NCBI GenBank assembly: GCA_960531495.1
Contig: OY482849.1
Span: 36,900,790 to 36,964,789 of the forward strand
Direction of reading: 5' to 3'
DNA: 64,000 bases
From: Zeus faber
Lineage: Eukaryota > Chordata > Actinopteri > Zeiformes > Zeidae
Part shown: piece after piece, positions 13,155-25,424 of the stretch
Numbering within the stretch: the stretch's first letter is position 1
Layout of the letters: the number at the start of each line of letters is the position of its first letter
Position numbers and translations under genes: made by a program
Notes under the pieces: model-generated
What the model was told of the DNA's origin: nothing
The model's database searches: none
Seen by the model: the letters and a program-made list of their open reading frames with translations, nothing else

Positions 13155-16100
13155 GCAGGGTTCGAACAGCACACCACTTAACCCTTCATGGACACACTGC
13201 TGGGAGCAGTGGCATCTCGGCATGCACACATTACGGAATGGGACGCTTTTTAAAGATAAGAGTATAAGACTTTATCATTCCCTGGGGGAAATTGAACCAG
13301 GAAGAGAAATAAATGATGAAAAATATGTTCACATTATAAACAGAAGGCAACAGGGACTAGATAACTACTTGCCAACTATTAAGCCCAATAGGGGCAGGGG
13401 GCGCAATGCTAAAGTAATGTACAAATATTATATGTCGGCACTGGGGTAGCACTATAGTTGTGAAAAATAATGGCTATAATGGCATTATGATAATACAGAA
13501 ATACTAAAAATAATACCGAGGATAATTGTACCAATAGAAGTAAGTAGTAGTATTAATAATGGTGTTCCCTTTAATAATAATACTAATAATAATAATGAAT
13601 AATAATTTAACTGAAGGGAAGCTACGAGAATGTTCAGTGTTGTGGAGAGGAGGTGAGCAGAGGAATGCAGCATCTGCGTAATTACACCAAGCCTTGTTAG
13701 TTTTACTTTAGTTTTAGAGTTTAACGTGTGTTTTGATCACTATCTATCACTAAATGGTCACCATCAGCAACCATAAAGAGTAAAGCACACATGAAGGAAA
13801 CATCTTTACACCACTTGTCCTGATATATATAGATATAGATGATATAACAGTGCTAATATGTTTGCTTCCTCCATGTTGGAACCTCTCCTTTCAGGGGTTA
13901 GAGTAGTTTTACTGCATTGTAGGTCAAAGTTTCCCAAAGTGGAATTCAACAACCATGCGCTGACTTTCCACTCATTCCAACGATTGTGATAAGATGAGTT
14001 GTATTTGCTGTGAAAAATGTTGCTGTTACCTCCTTGTTCTGAGGTCAGTCAGTGAGCTGAGGTTTTTTAGAGCCTGTTTGGTTTGGGGGATTTGTGAATC
14101 AGCATTCGACGGAGCATCTGCCCGATCAGAGTCTGTTCGACTAGATCCCAGCTGTGGCAGATGATGGGGCTGGACTCACTCCCTTCTGAAGGAACAGTCC
14201 AACACCGTCAGCTTGATGGAACAATCACAGATCACTTCTTCGCTGAATCTCCATCAACAGTCCTTTACGCAGGCCAAGAAACAAAACACTAAGATGGCCA
14301 AATAATGAGGAGCTAGAGACGGAGTGTTGGGACTTGGCGTTGGGGTCTGATTTCAGCCACCGTGTTTGGTTTTCCCACAGCTGGACCAGAGCTGATGCTG
14401 TTTAGGGGAATTTGGTGCATTTATTTTTTTGTTGTTGTTATTGACGTCAGATACGGCCTTATTAAAGAACAAAAAAATGACAAGAAACATCTCTTCCCCA
14501 TAAACAAACAGCTTTGCAAAAGTGAAGCTTAACGGCAAAACATGTTAAATGAGAACCATGTGAGCAGGCCAGCGTTGTCCCAGAGGACTTTAAGGAGGCC
14601 AGGGAAACGCTCCAGGCATGCCAGGCCTTACAGGTGTGTTAGCAATTATGAGCACCTTCAACCTTTTACTGCTCTGGGAAGTGAGCCAAGAAGCGGAGAA
14701 TGTTTTTACTGTCCCCAATTATCTGGACTGTGTTTGGACTGTCAGGGTGGTATTCCACGGGCTGCGTGACAGAGAGAAGCCCCCCACAAGCTCTGCTGAC
14801 CACCGTGTGATTCCTGCCACCTCAAGCGGAGCAGGAATCCCTGATAGAGGAGAACAAACAAGCAGAGTTTGAGATAAATAAGCTTCAAAGCTTCTGTAAG
14901 TAGCAGGACGACAGCTACATTCAAAGCGTCCACAAGGCTTCTGCTTTGCTGTGGTTTGAAAGGAGCGATCGGAGGGACGCTCTGGATACTCAGAAGGTTT
15001 TCAAACACGCTGGACTCTGTCCTTCTGTTGGCGGCGGTATAACATGTCGAAGAATTTATTTCAGCCATGATTGCAGGAAATATTATAGCACATCGAAAAA
15101 TCGAATCCCAATAATCACTGCCTTTATTTGCTAAAGTTCATATTACAGAATCCAGCTGAGCTTTATCACATTGAACAATATGGAAACACAGTATATCAGA
15201 GCAATACTGTTGTGAGAATGTTTAAGTCATAACTTCTCATTATTTATTCAACTATAGAATAGTCTTGAAAGGTCTTTTTTGGTGATTCGATCCAACTTAA
15301 GCATGACGTATGGCCATATGGAAGTGTCTCCCAGCTCTACTGTTGGTGTCACCCAGAACCGTCCAGAGCACCCCAAGAACGTATACTGTGTTCTGAAGGG
15401 CTTTCAGCATAGCCCCACAGACAGGGTCTCCCTCTGTGTTGTGCAGGGGCTGGTTTTCACGTGGAGCCGTAGAGCAGCTGCTGGCTGAGAACAGGGTGTC
15501 CTGGATGGTACCGGGCTGTTCTCATAAAGCTGAGTGGTTTCATCTCACCTCTCTGGTTCCCGGAGTCTCTTTTCCTCCGTCTGCTGATCCGTCACCAGTC
15601 ATTTCTAAGATCAGACTCTGTCGTGGTGCGGGGGGGGTTCGGGTTTGAGAAGAAACACAATGTTATTTTCACATTTATTGCAGCTGAAAGCTCCACTTCA
15701 TGTTTCGCTCTTATTTGGCATTTAAAGTCCTGCACATAGTTTTCTGTGGATTTTGATGATGTTTATTTTCAGCAAGTTTCTTTTTCCCCTCTGTTGAGGG
15801 GGTTCTGTGCACTGTGAGAGGTTAGTTCAGCGGCACTTTCTCAGCTAAAGTCAAGTCAAGTTTATTTCTGTAGTAAATCAACAGCATCTCCTGGTCGTCG
15901 CTACCACCGGGTCAACACTCCCAGAAAAGTTTGTGCTGTATATTAGCGGCATGATCCCCGACCTCCACCTTACTCTCCAGGGACACGCTGCTCTGGGAGA
16001 CACTGCATATTTTACAGGAAACGTCTTGTTTCACGGTGCCTCTATAAAAACAAGCGGACGTAAAGGATCTTGCGTCAACCCAAGGCCACCTGGCTTGGCA

Positions 16101-16200
16101 CTGTTTAGCTTTGGTCTGCATGGGTCTGGATGGTTTTCAGCACTAACTCCACACACATGGACTGTTGTTGACGCCATACACTCAACAAACATCAAGTCAT
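13155..16200. other. Gene-free stretch between ogn and aspn
   Basis: No exon with leucine-rich repeats or other recognisable coding sequence is seen on either strand. AAT-type simple repeats lie at about 13,500-13,600. The osteomodulin gene, which lies between OGN and ASPN in mammals, is not seen here. Confidence 0.5.
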
Positions 16201-16373
16201 AACTAGGGATGGACATTTTCACTTTTTTTGTGGTCAACGACTAACAAGAATTTCAGTCGATTAGTTGACGAGCCGTGACGTCACCCCCGCCCCCCAACAC
16301 AACGAGCACTTTGTTCTCATATTGTGTAAAATAATAACACCACCCTCGCGCCGTCTTGCCGCCATCACCAGGG

Positions 16374-16575
16374 GATGGTAGCTCAGGCGGTAGAGCTGGT
16401 GGTCTAGTGATCTAAAGGTTGCTGGTTCGATCCCAGGCTCCTCCTGCTAGCATGCTGTAGTGTCCTTGAGCAAGACACTTAACCCCTAATTGCTCCTGAT
16501 GGCTGCGTCCGTCGGTGTTTGAACAATTGTAAGTCGCTTTGGATAAAAGCGTCTGCTAAATGACTAAATGTAAAT
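16374..16575 (+). mobile_element. tRNA-derived SINE (family B), copy 1
   Basis: It has a good tRNA A box (TAGCTCAGGCGGTAGAG) and B box (GGTTCGATCCC). The tail GTCGCTTTGGATAAAAGCGT ends in TAAATG repeats. It is followed 20 bp later by a second nearly identical copy. Confidence 0.85.
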
Positions 16576-16597
16576 GTAAAATAATGTTAAAAAAATG

Positions 16598-16815
16598 GGG
16601 ATGGTAGCTCAGGAGGTAGAGCTGGTGGTCTAGTGATCCAAAGGTTGCTGGTTCGATCCCAGGCTCCTCCTGCTAGCATGCTGTAGTGTCCTTGAGCAAG
16701 ACACTTAACCCCTAATTGCTCCTGATGGCTGCGTCCGTCGGTCTTTGAACAATTGTAAGTCGCTTTGGATAAAAGCGTCTGCTAAATGACTAAAATGTAA
16801 AATGTAAATGTAATC
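16598..16815 (+). mobile_element. tRNA-derived SINE (family B), copy 2
   Basis: Near-identical to the copy at 16,374 and in the same direction, including both promoter boxes and the TAAATG-type tail. The high identity suggests a tandem duplication more than two insertions. Confidence 0.85.
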
Positions 16816-16837
16816 ATTCTCTCATACAAGGACGTTC

Positions 16838-17130
16838 TTCTGTGTGCTACACCTATTAGAGTCCGGAGTTTCTCATGAAGCGTGTGCTACACCTATTAGA
16901 GTCCGGGCGGAGTTTCTCGTGAAGCGTGTGCTGCACCCATTAGAGTCCGGGCGGAGTTTCTCGTGAAGCGTGTGCTAGGCTTATTAGAGTCCGGGCGTAG
17001 TTTCTCGTGAAGCATGTGCTACACCTATTAAAGTCCGGGCGGAGTTTCTCGTGAAGCGTGTGCTATGCTTATTAGAATCTGGGCGGAGTTTCTTGTTAAA
17101 GCGTGTGCTACACCTATTAGAGTCCTGGCA
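16838..17130. repeat. 44-bp tandem repeat, about seven units
   Basis: Units of GTGCTACACCTATTAGAGTC plus CGGGCGGAGTTTCTCGTGAA and GCGT lie inside the hAT-like element. Such internal arrays are usual in non-autonomous DNA transposons. Confidence 0.9.
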
Positions 17131-17226
17131 GAGTTTCATTAATCATGAATAGTTTTTCGGAAGTCAACATCACTGCCCAAATCGACTGATTAGTCAATTA
17201 GTCGACTAATCATGATCATCCTTAGT

Positions 17227-17873
17227 CAAAGCAAATGAAAATACAACATTATCCACTGTCCACAGAGGAAACAATGTTGCTCATGTCCCAAATACTTTAA
17301 AGAGATCAAGAAGACACTCAGACATTGACACTAGTATCAGATATTGGTGTGATACCACAGTCAGTGGTGTAGTATCTGCTGTTCTACAATGTCTGATTAA
17401 CAGGACGCTGTTGGTATTTATGTTTCAGTCTAGTTTTGTGTTGCTTTACAAACCATGGAAACAAATTTCTCTTGGAGAAAAATAACTGTTATATGAATCT
17501 ACCTGATGTTACAGTACCTGTTGCACTATTAATACTAGGACAGTAGATCAGCTAACAGGCTAGCATGAGAGCCTTTGTGTCGTGAGCTCTTCTCCTTGAG
17601 TCCTGACTCCGAGCAGGAATTCAGTCCCACAGGAGAAGAAGATATGATGGGGAAAACAGAAGCCACAAACTCTGTTTTCCATCCAGAGGCCTCTCTGAAC
17701 GACTTCAGCAGGATCCCTGTATAGAACAGAGATCATATAGATGGGCCGACTCCGCCCTTTCACTGTTGGTTCAGAGTCCTAAACTAGTTGAGTAGTGTAG
17801 TATCTTGTGATATGGAGTACTGATCAGTACTGTTACTGCTCAGTACATATGCAGGCAGTTCTCTGGAAGAAAC
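17227..17873. other. No gene or repeat recognised
   Basis: Unique-looking sequence between the transposon and the 9-bp array. No exon is supported. Confidence 0.5.
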
Positions 17874-18182
17874 ATGGATGATGTGGCGGATGTGGATGAC
17901 GTGGCTGACGTGGCTGATGTGGTTGACGTGGTTGATGTGACTGGCCTGGCGGAGGTGGCTTACGTGGCTGACCTGGTTGACGTGGCTGACCTGGCTGACG
18001 TGGTTGACGTGGTTGACCTGGCTGATGTGGTTGACGTGGCTGGCGTGGTGGACGTGGCTTACCTGGCTGACCTGGCTGATGTGGCTGACGTGGTTCACGC
18101 GGCTGACGTGGTTGACATGGCTGATCTGGCATACCTGGCTGACGTGGCTGACGTGGCTGACCTGGCTGACGTGGCTGCGTGG
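17874..18182. repeat. 9-bp minisatellite (GTGGCTGAC type)
   Basis: About 300 bp of GTGGCTGAC, CTGGCTGAC and GTGGTTGAC units. The unit is three codons long, so all frames stay open on both strands. Confidence 0.95.
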
Positions 18183-18729
18183 CTGATGGGTGGTTGTTCA
18201 GTGTTGCTCATCAATCTGCTGAAAAATGTCAACACCAAGTTGAACTTCCTGGGCGCGACCAGAGCGTCCCCTGTTTAACTCTGCAGACTTTCCACTTCCT
18301 GGACTGGTGGATGTTTCCTGGTGGTTTAGGTGGTGGAGCTGGTCAGTGACGGGCCAGCAGCAGCTATCTTGCTGTTGGTCTAGTCAGTTGGTCTATTGTC
18401 CTGTCTGTGGTCGCACCAATTGTCTTTTTTTATGTGCCGCTGGAGACGGGGTCTGCCTGTCTGTCTTTCTGTCCGTCTGTCAGTGTCCGTCTGTCAGCCT
18501 ATACCCATTCTTATGTCAATCCAAGAATATTACTCTTGAATTAAAACTAAATAGTTTAGTTTTAAGACCAGACACATACACACCAGGTTTTCAACTAGAG
18601 AAGCAGACTGTGTGACACACTGACTCCTCTGTTTTCATGAGAGTTTTTCCTTCTGGACCATTACATAACGTTCAAAGCATTTGAGAAAAATATAAATCCA
18701 ACTTCAGCCACAGGAAGCCATTACTACAG

Positions 18730-19350
18730 CCTACTGGTGACACCGAGAACCTCCCAGTACAAGCGGTCTGTACTGGTGACACCAGGAACCTCACGGTACA
18801 AGCGGTCTGTACTGGTGACACCAGGAACCTCACGGTACAAGATCTCTGCTGGTGACACCGGGAACCTCCCGGTACAAGCGGTCTGTACTGGTGATACCGG
18901 GAACCTCACGGTACAAGGTCTGTACTGGTGACACCGGGAACCTCCGGGTACACAGGTCTGTACTGGTGACACTGAGAACCTCCCAGTGCAAGGTCTGTAC
19001 TGGTGACACCGGGAACCTCACGGTACAAGATCTGTACTGGTGACACCGGGAACCTCACGTTACAAGATCTGTACTGGTGACACCGGGAACCTCCCGGTAC
19101 AACCGGTCTGTACTGGTGACACCGGGAACCTCCCGGTACACGGGTCTGTACTGGTGACAATGAGAACCTCCCAGTGCAAGGTCTGTACTGGTGACACTGG
19201 GAACCTCCCGGTACAACCGGTCTGTACTGGTAACACCGGGAACCTCCCGGTACACGGGTCTGTACTGGTGACACTGAGAACCTCCCAGTGCAAGGTCTGT
19301 ACTGGTGACACTGGGAACCTCCCGGTACAACCGGTCTGTACTGGTAGGTG
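18730..19350. repeat. 39-bp minisatellite
   Basis: About 16 units of TCTGTACTGGTGACACCGGG plus AACCTCCCGGTACAAGCGG. Each unit holds the small palindrome CCGGGAACCTCCCGG. Two diverged units of the same family lie far away at about 53,149-53,205. Confidence 0.95.
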
Positions 19351-19479
19351 ATGTGCTTGTTATGTTATTCTGTTCCTTCTATGCTGTCGGTTTGTTTGGC
19401 ATCCCTGATGTAAAGGTCTTTCTGAACAGGAAGCTAATGTGTGAAGAGGGAGGACAAGGAAGTGAAAGAAGAGAAGGAA

Positions 19480-19625
19480 GAGGAGGAGGAGGAGGAAGAG
19501 AAGGAGGAGGAGGAAGAGGAGGAGGAGGGGGAGGAGAAGGAAGAGAAGGAGGAGGAGGAGGAGGAGGAGAGCGATGGAATCTCTTTTCCAGATTCCATCG
19601 CTCTCCTCCTCCTCCTCCTGTCTCA
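19480..19625. repeat. GGA-rich tract with a 30-bp perfect inverted repeat
   Basis: A purine-rich GGA/GAA run ends in a perfect inverted repeat. Arms are 19,553-19,582 and 19,590-19,619, with a 7-base loop. The arms contain the tract itself plus GCGATGGAATCT. Confidence 0.95.
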
Positions 19626-19694
19626 TCTTCTCTCTGTCCTCCAAGATGGACGCTGAGATAAATCAAACAAACTGCATCCAGCTGCAGCTGTTCA

Positions 19695-19860
19695 CTAAAG
19701 GAAGAGCAGAGAGGAGTATGGACGGAGGGCTGGAACCCTGGGAGTGGTAGGGTGGAGGAGTGTTAGGGTGGAGTGGTCAGATGGTGGAGTGGCAGGGTGG
19801 CGGAGTAGTAAGATGGAGGAGTGGTAGGATGGAGTGTTAGGGTGGAGGACTTTGGATGAA
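19695..19860. repeat. Degenerate GGTGGAGGAGTGGTAGG repeats
   Basis: G-rich, poorly ordered units of about 10-25 bp. No coding sequence. Confidence 0.7.
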
Positions 19861-19939
19861 AGTCTAGAACAAAATGTTGGAAAGAACAAGAACAAACAAT
19901 GAAGGAAAAAGATTCAATCAAATAAGTGAATTACAACCT

Positions 19940-20345
19940 GTCTCCCTCTCTCCCCATCTCCTGTCTCTCCCCTTCCTGTCTCTCCCTCTCTCTCCTGTCT
20001 CTCTCTCTCTCTCCTGTCTCTCCCTTCTCCCCATCTCCTGTCTCTCTCTGCTGTCTCTCCCTCCCTCTCCAGTCTCCCTCTCCTGTCCGTCCCTCACCTC
20101 CCCCCCTCTCCTGTCTCTCTCCTCCCCTCTCCTGTCTCTCTCCCCCCCTCTCCTGTCTCTCTCCCTCCCTCTCCTGTCTCTCCCTTCTCGCCCTCTCCCC
20201 TGTCTCCTCCTGTCCCCCTCTCACCCGTCTCTCGCTCTCCCTCCCTCTCTCTTGTCTCCCTCTCTCCTCCCGCTCTCTCTCCTGCCCCCCCCCTCTCTCC
20301 TGTCTCTCCCTCCTTGTCTCCCTCTCTTCTGTCTCTCTCTCTATG
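19940..20345. repeat. Pyrimidine-rich (CTCTCCTGTCTCTCCC)n tract
   Basis: About 400 bp of CTCTCCTGTCTC-type units of 16-20 bp. The strand asymmetry could allow triplex structures. The open frames through it are repeat artefacts. Confidence 0.9.
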
Positions 20346-20925
20346 AGACGTGGCAGTAGGAGGTCCAGCCAGCTGTAGATCTCTTCCAGATGTTTCCTGA
20401 AAGAGAAAAGACAAAACAGATGGGCGGAGTCCTGGAGGAACCCAGTGGCCTTGTGGGATAGATCCACCTTCCAGGTCCTGCTGGGTTGGGTTTCCCTCCT
20501 TCTTGGTATTGTTGGTGAAATGCATGCTGGGATTTCTGGCTCCTGCTGATGCTTCCTCCATGTTGATGGTGCAGTGAGAACATCCTGGTACTTGAGGAGT
20601 TGTTGGGTGTCAGACGGGAAGTCACGTGGCTCGTCATCAGCAGCAGAGCGTGAAGATAGTGATGAAGTTCAGAATGTTCTGCATTCCTGTGATGCTTCCA
20701 ATCAGTAATGATCACAACCCTCAAAGGAATGAAGCCACGCTTCCATAAAACAGCTGAACACACAGTGAGACAGGTCCTGTCTCACCAACTGCAGTCTGGG
20801 GGGGTCGATGGTGAAGATTCCGATTGGTCACAGTTGGGTTAGCATCCCAACTTCTAGTTCCTGGATGAAGGAGAGGCAGCCATGACAGAGCATCCTAAAC
20901 TCTGAAGAGGAGGGAACCTCCTCTT
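20346..20925. other. No gene or repeat recognised
   Basis: Unique-looking sequence. No exon is supported. Confidence 0.5.
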
Positions 20926-20926
20926 G

Positions 20927-20981
20927 CCTATGTATCGCCCAAGGAACAGTGCATGCACTGTTCCTTGGGGGGATACATAGG
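20927..20981. repeat. Palindrome capping the 45-bp array
   Basis: Perfect 16-bp arms meet with no spacer at 20,953/20,954 (ACAGTGCATGCACTGT centre). A further 10-bp pair (CCTATGTATC with GATACATAGG) extends the stem across a small mismatch. Confidence 0.95.
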
Positions 20982-21590
20982 CGGACCCCGGAGACACCTT
21001 GGGGGATACCTAGGTGGACACCAGAGACACCTGGGGAGACACCTTGGGGGATACCTAGGCGGACACCAGAGATGCCTGGGGAGACACCTTGGGGGATACC
21101 TAGGCGGACACCGGAGACACCTGGGGAGACACCTTGGGGGATACCTAGGCGGACACCGGAGACACCTAGGGAGACACCTTGGGGGATACCTAGGCGGACA
21201 CCGGAGACACCTGGGGAGACACCTTGGGGGATACCTAGGCGGACATCGGAGACACCTGGGGAGACACCTTGGGGGATACCTAGGCGGACACCGGAGACAC
21301 ATGGGGAGACACAGAGGGAGACACCTTGGGGGGATACATAGGCGGACCCCGGGGACACCTTGGGAGACACCTATGGAGACAACTTGGGGGATACCTAGGC
21401 GGACCCCGGAGACACCTGGGGAGACACCTTGGGGGATACCTAGGCGGACACCGGAGACACCTGGGGAGACACCTTGGGGGATACCTAGGCGGACACCGGA
21501 GACACCTTGGGAGACACCTTGGAGGATACCTAGGCGGACCCTGGAGACAACTTGGGAGACACCTAGGGAAACACCTTGGGAGACCTCCTC
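20982..21590. repeat. 45-bp minisatellite
   Basis: About 13 units of ACACCTTGGGGGATACCTAG plus GCGGACACCGGAGACACCTG and GGGAG. The unit is 15 codons long and mostly lacks stops, so long frames on both strands are artefacts. An inverted unit piece lies at about 21,751-21,774. Confidence 0.95.
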
Positions 21591-21779
21591 AACACCTCCA
21601 TCCTCCTCCACCTCAGTGCTGCTTCTGGCACCGTCAACACCCCCATCCTCCCCACCCACCTTCAGACCTCTCTTCGCTGCCATCCCCTGGTTCAAATCCT
21701 TCCTCTCTCAAAGTGGGACATCAATAGCAACTGCAAACCTGCCACAAGCCTGTCTCCCTAGGTGTCTCCCAAGGTGAGT

Positions 21780-23035
21780 TGGGAGGTACCAGGCAGCATT
21801 GTTTGGTTTTAACAGGGTGAGCAGATCAAGGCAGCAGCAGATTGTTGGAGACAAGGTCAGTGGGGTGGGGTCATCAGGTGGGTGGAGGTTGATGTTTTAT
21901 CTGTGATACGCAAATAAAACAAGGGGAGGGAGGATAGATGGACCCACTTTTGTGGAAGGTTTTGTTTTTGAGTGTTGGCCCCAGGGGAGCTTCCAAGTGA
22001 GATGGTGAGGTCAGTCACCAGAACGGTTGATGACAGAACCGGCTGGTTCCAGGATCTGTCCACGGTTCTGGGTGGAGAAGTTGAAGCAGTCAAGAGGGTG
22101 ACCAAACATTTGGTTGGCCAGTGATGGTGGCCACTGATCCGAGATGGAGTAAGAGCCGAGAACCGGGGCCAACAAAGACATTAGCCCGGCGATGTCGTTA
22201 GCTAACAGCCAAGAGCTGCTTTCCAGGGAGGGTGGAGAGAGAGATGGAGACGCTCTCCAAGTTGACCTGAAACTGATTAAGGGTCAAACTGGTTGAGCTC
22301 AAAAGCCGTTAAACACCGTCCCCAGTCTGGGAAATTCACAACTGTGTCTAGTGATGGGCGGGCGGAGCGTTGGAAACACAGACCACAATGACACCTGGTG
22401 GTCTGCAGGAGTCCCAGCAGCCATGCCCTCTGGACACTGAAGACGGGAATTGTTTCAGTAACAATTTGATATGCACTTTATATTCACTTGTTAAAGTTGT
22501 GTAATACACGTTTATAGTATTTTATCGGTATGGGATAGCACCAAAACTTCAAACCAGTCACACATCTTCTGGGGGTTGGTTTGCATTCGAAGGTTCGGAC
22601 GGCATCGGTCACGCGGTAATGGTCGTTTGATACAAGCTCTGACGCACCGTGCCCACCCAGCGCGCTGTACCAGTGTGAACCAAGCATTGATGCATCGGTA
22701 TCAAACCTTCCATCCTCAACTGTGTCCTTTAAGAATGCTGAAGATATTTGTATTGCGTTCCAGTGCTCCATCAGCCTGAAGCTAGCACTCTAGGCTAACA
22801 CCAGACCCCCTATGAATTAGCATGATAAAAGATGCGTGGTCAGATTGTTGCCAACACGCCGTCCTGCTCGTCACCACGGAGCAGTGTTGTGTACCTGTGT
22901 TGTGCTTCCTGTACAGACCCTGTACTTTCCATCAGGAATGCCCAACTATTCCAATACGGACTGGGATTCTACACCACGTCTTTATTCCTCACACCAGACT
23001 ATGTAATGTTACCGTCTGCCAAATGTAGCACACAC
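21780..23035. other. No gene or repeat recognised
   Basis: Unique-looking sequence on both strands. No exon is supported. Confidence 0.5.
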
Positions 23036-23375
23036 ATCATAGAACTAATGTAAAGATAATATATACATAATGTACACATCATAGTACTAATGTAAAGATA
23101 GAATATACATAATGTACACATCATAGTACTAATGTAAAGATAATGCACACATCATAGAACTAATGTATAGATGATACACACATCATAGTACAAATGTATA
23201 GATATTGTACACATCATAGTACTAATGTATATATAATGTACACATCATAGTACTTATGTATAGATAATGCACACATCACAGTATGAATGTATAGATAATG
23301 TACACACCATAGTACTAACGTATAGATAATGTACACATCATAGTACTAATGTATAGGTCATACACACATGAGTCT
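23036..23375. repeat. Degenerate ~30-bp repeat (ACACATCATAGTACTAATGT)
   Basis: About ten imperfect units that include TAAAGATAATGT or TATAGATAATGT. Confidence 0.9.
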
Positions 23376-23599
23376 TGAATCTGAGCAGTAATGTTGAAAA
23401 TAGAGTAAAAAGTACTCTCATGGAAACACACAGTATATACGAGTGTGTTTTCCTCAATTCTCCCAAATTTACTGATGATAAATACTAGATTGATTCAGTT
23501 TCTTTCTCTCATGCTTTTAGCCTCAACCTGTGTCCTCACCTTTCCAACTCATGTAAAGACACCAGCCAGCAGTAGCCTGTAGCCCGTAGCCAGCAACAG

Positions 23600-23915
23600 A
23601 AAGAAACAGTCTTTATTCGTCATGCAACACACCACAACACATGCACATGCTTTGATGGTGGCGGTGAAATGGTTCCTCTGCTTTTAACCATCCTGGCTTG
23701 TCCTTCATGTTTTTGGTGGGGGTCCTTACTGACGTGAGGTGGAGGAAACCCCATGTGAGCACGGGGAGAACATGCAAACTCCACACACAAAGGCTCCTGT
23801 TTGGGAGATAACCCACCGGAGCATGGTGCCAACAGCGCCCCAGGTGGGAATGGAACCCAGGACCTTCTTGCTGTGAGGCAGCAGTGCAATGCACTGCGCC
23901 ACTGTGCCACGTGCC
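23600..23915 (-). mobile_element. tRNA-like SINE (family A), copy 2
   Basis: The same family as 3,448-3,615, reversed. GTGGCACAGTGGCGCAGTGC is its start, read on the minus strand near 23,910. It extends further at its 3' side, to about 23,600. The 7-bp array begins directly next to it. Confidence 0.7.
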
Positions 23916-23917
23916 CT

Positions 23918-24716
23918 AGGTTGTAGTCTGTAGCCTGTAACTTGTAGCCTGTAGCTTGTAGCCTGTAGCTTGTAGCCAGTAGCCTGTAGCCCGTAGCTTG
24001 TAGCTTGTAGCTTGTAGCCTGTAGCTTGTAGCTTGTAGCCTGTAGCTTGTAGCCTGAAGCCTGTAGCTTGTCGCCTGTAGCTTGTAGCTTGTAGCCTGTA
24101 GCTTGTCGCTTGTAGCCTGTAGCTTGTAGCTTGTAGCCTGTAGCTTGTAGCCTGTAACCTGTAACTTGTAGCTTGTAGCCTGTAACCTGTAGCATGTAGC
24201 CTGTAGCCTGTAACCTGTAGCATGTAGCCTGTAGCCTGTAACCTGTAACCTGTAGCCTGTAGCCTGTAGCCTGTAACATGTAGCCTGTAACCTGTAGCAT
24301 GTAGCCTGTAACCTGTAGCTTGTAGCATGTAGCCTGTAACTTGATAGCTTGTAACTTGATAGCTTGTAGCCTGTAACCTGTAACTTGTAGCATGTAGCCT
24401 GTAACCTGTAGCTTGTAGCCTGTAGCATGTAGCCTGTAACCTGTTGCCTGTAGCTTGTAACCTGTAGCCTGTAGCTTGTAGCCTGTAGCATGTAACCTGT
24501 AACTTGTAGCTTGTAGCATGTAGCCTGTAACCTGTCGCATGTAGCCTGTAACTTGTAGCATGTAGCCTGTAACTTGATAGCTTGTAACTTGAAAGCTTGT
24601 AGCCTGTAACCTGTAACTTGTAGCCTGTAGCTTGTAGTCTGTAGCTTGTAGCTTGTAGCTTGTAGCCTGTAGCATGTAGCCTGTGGCATTTAGCCTGTAG
24701 CATGTAGCCTGTAGCA
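23918..24716. repeat. 7-bp minisatellite (TGTAGCY)
   Basis: About 110 units of TGTAGCC, TGTAGCT, TGTAACC and similar. The 7-bp unit gives long open frames on the minus strand that are not genes. Confidence 0.95.
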
Positions 24717-24848
24717 CCATCTGCTGGGAGCAGGAGGGAAGCTCAGGCCACCAACACAACAAAGTCATGGATCCACTGCTTTCACGGACAAGATGAATTG
24801 AGTGTATTTTTATTATTATTATTAAGATTCTTTTTTGTTACATGACTA

Positions 24849-25420
24849 CAACACACACACTACAACACACACTACAACACACACACTACAACACACACAC
24901 TACAACACACACTACAACACACACACTACAACACACACTACAACACACACACTACAACACACACACACACACTACAACACACACACTACAACACACACAC
25001 ACACACTACAACACACACACACACACTACAACACACACACACACTACAACACACACTACAACACACACTACAACACACACACTACAACACACACACACAC
25101 ACACTACAACACACACACACACACTACAACACACACACTACAACACACACACACATTACAACACACACACTACAACACACACACTACAACACCCACACAC
25201 ACACACTACAACACACACACACACTACAACAGACACACTACTAACACACACATTACAACACACACACTACAACACACACACACACACTACAACACACACA
25301 CTACAACACACACACACACTACAACACACACACTACAACACACACACATTACAACACACACACTACAACACACACACTACAACACAAACACTACAACACC
25401 CACACACACTACAACACCCA
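24849..25420. repeat. (ACACACTACAAC)n satellite
   Basis: CA-rich units with a regular TACAAC interruption, about 570 bp. Confidence 0.95.
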
Positions 25421-25424
25421 CGCT

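Larger units (their letters stand above)
16205..17226. mobile_element. Probable non-autonomous hAT-like transposon with nested SINEs
   Basis: The left end reads AGGGATGGACATTTTCA and leads into GTCGATTAGTTGACGAG. The right end is a degenerate inverse (GACTAATTGACTAATCAGTC when reversed) ending TAAGGATG. Between them lie two tRNA-like SINE copies and a 44-bp array. No transposase is present. Target-site duplication was not clear, so the limits are approximate. Confidence 0.5.

Noticed and set aside
16379..16440. tRNA gene
   Set aside because: The A and B boxes are good, but no complete cloverleaf with paired acceptor stem is evident. The sequence is repeated with a SINE tail, so it is a SINE.
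19931..20467. A 178-codon frame rich in RERQERGGE
   Set aside because: It is the reverse of a CTCTCCTGTC simple repeat, with no start context or splice evidence.
22500..22780. A stretch that looked like a transposon end (near TTTATCGGTATGGGATAGCA)
   Set aside because: No matching inverted partner or coding remnant was found nearby.
23620..24768. A 382-codon minus-strand frame rich in LQATGYKLQ
   Set aside because: It is the 7-bp TGTAGCY array read through; all three minus-strand frames are open in the same way.
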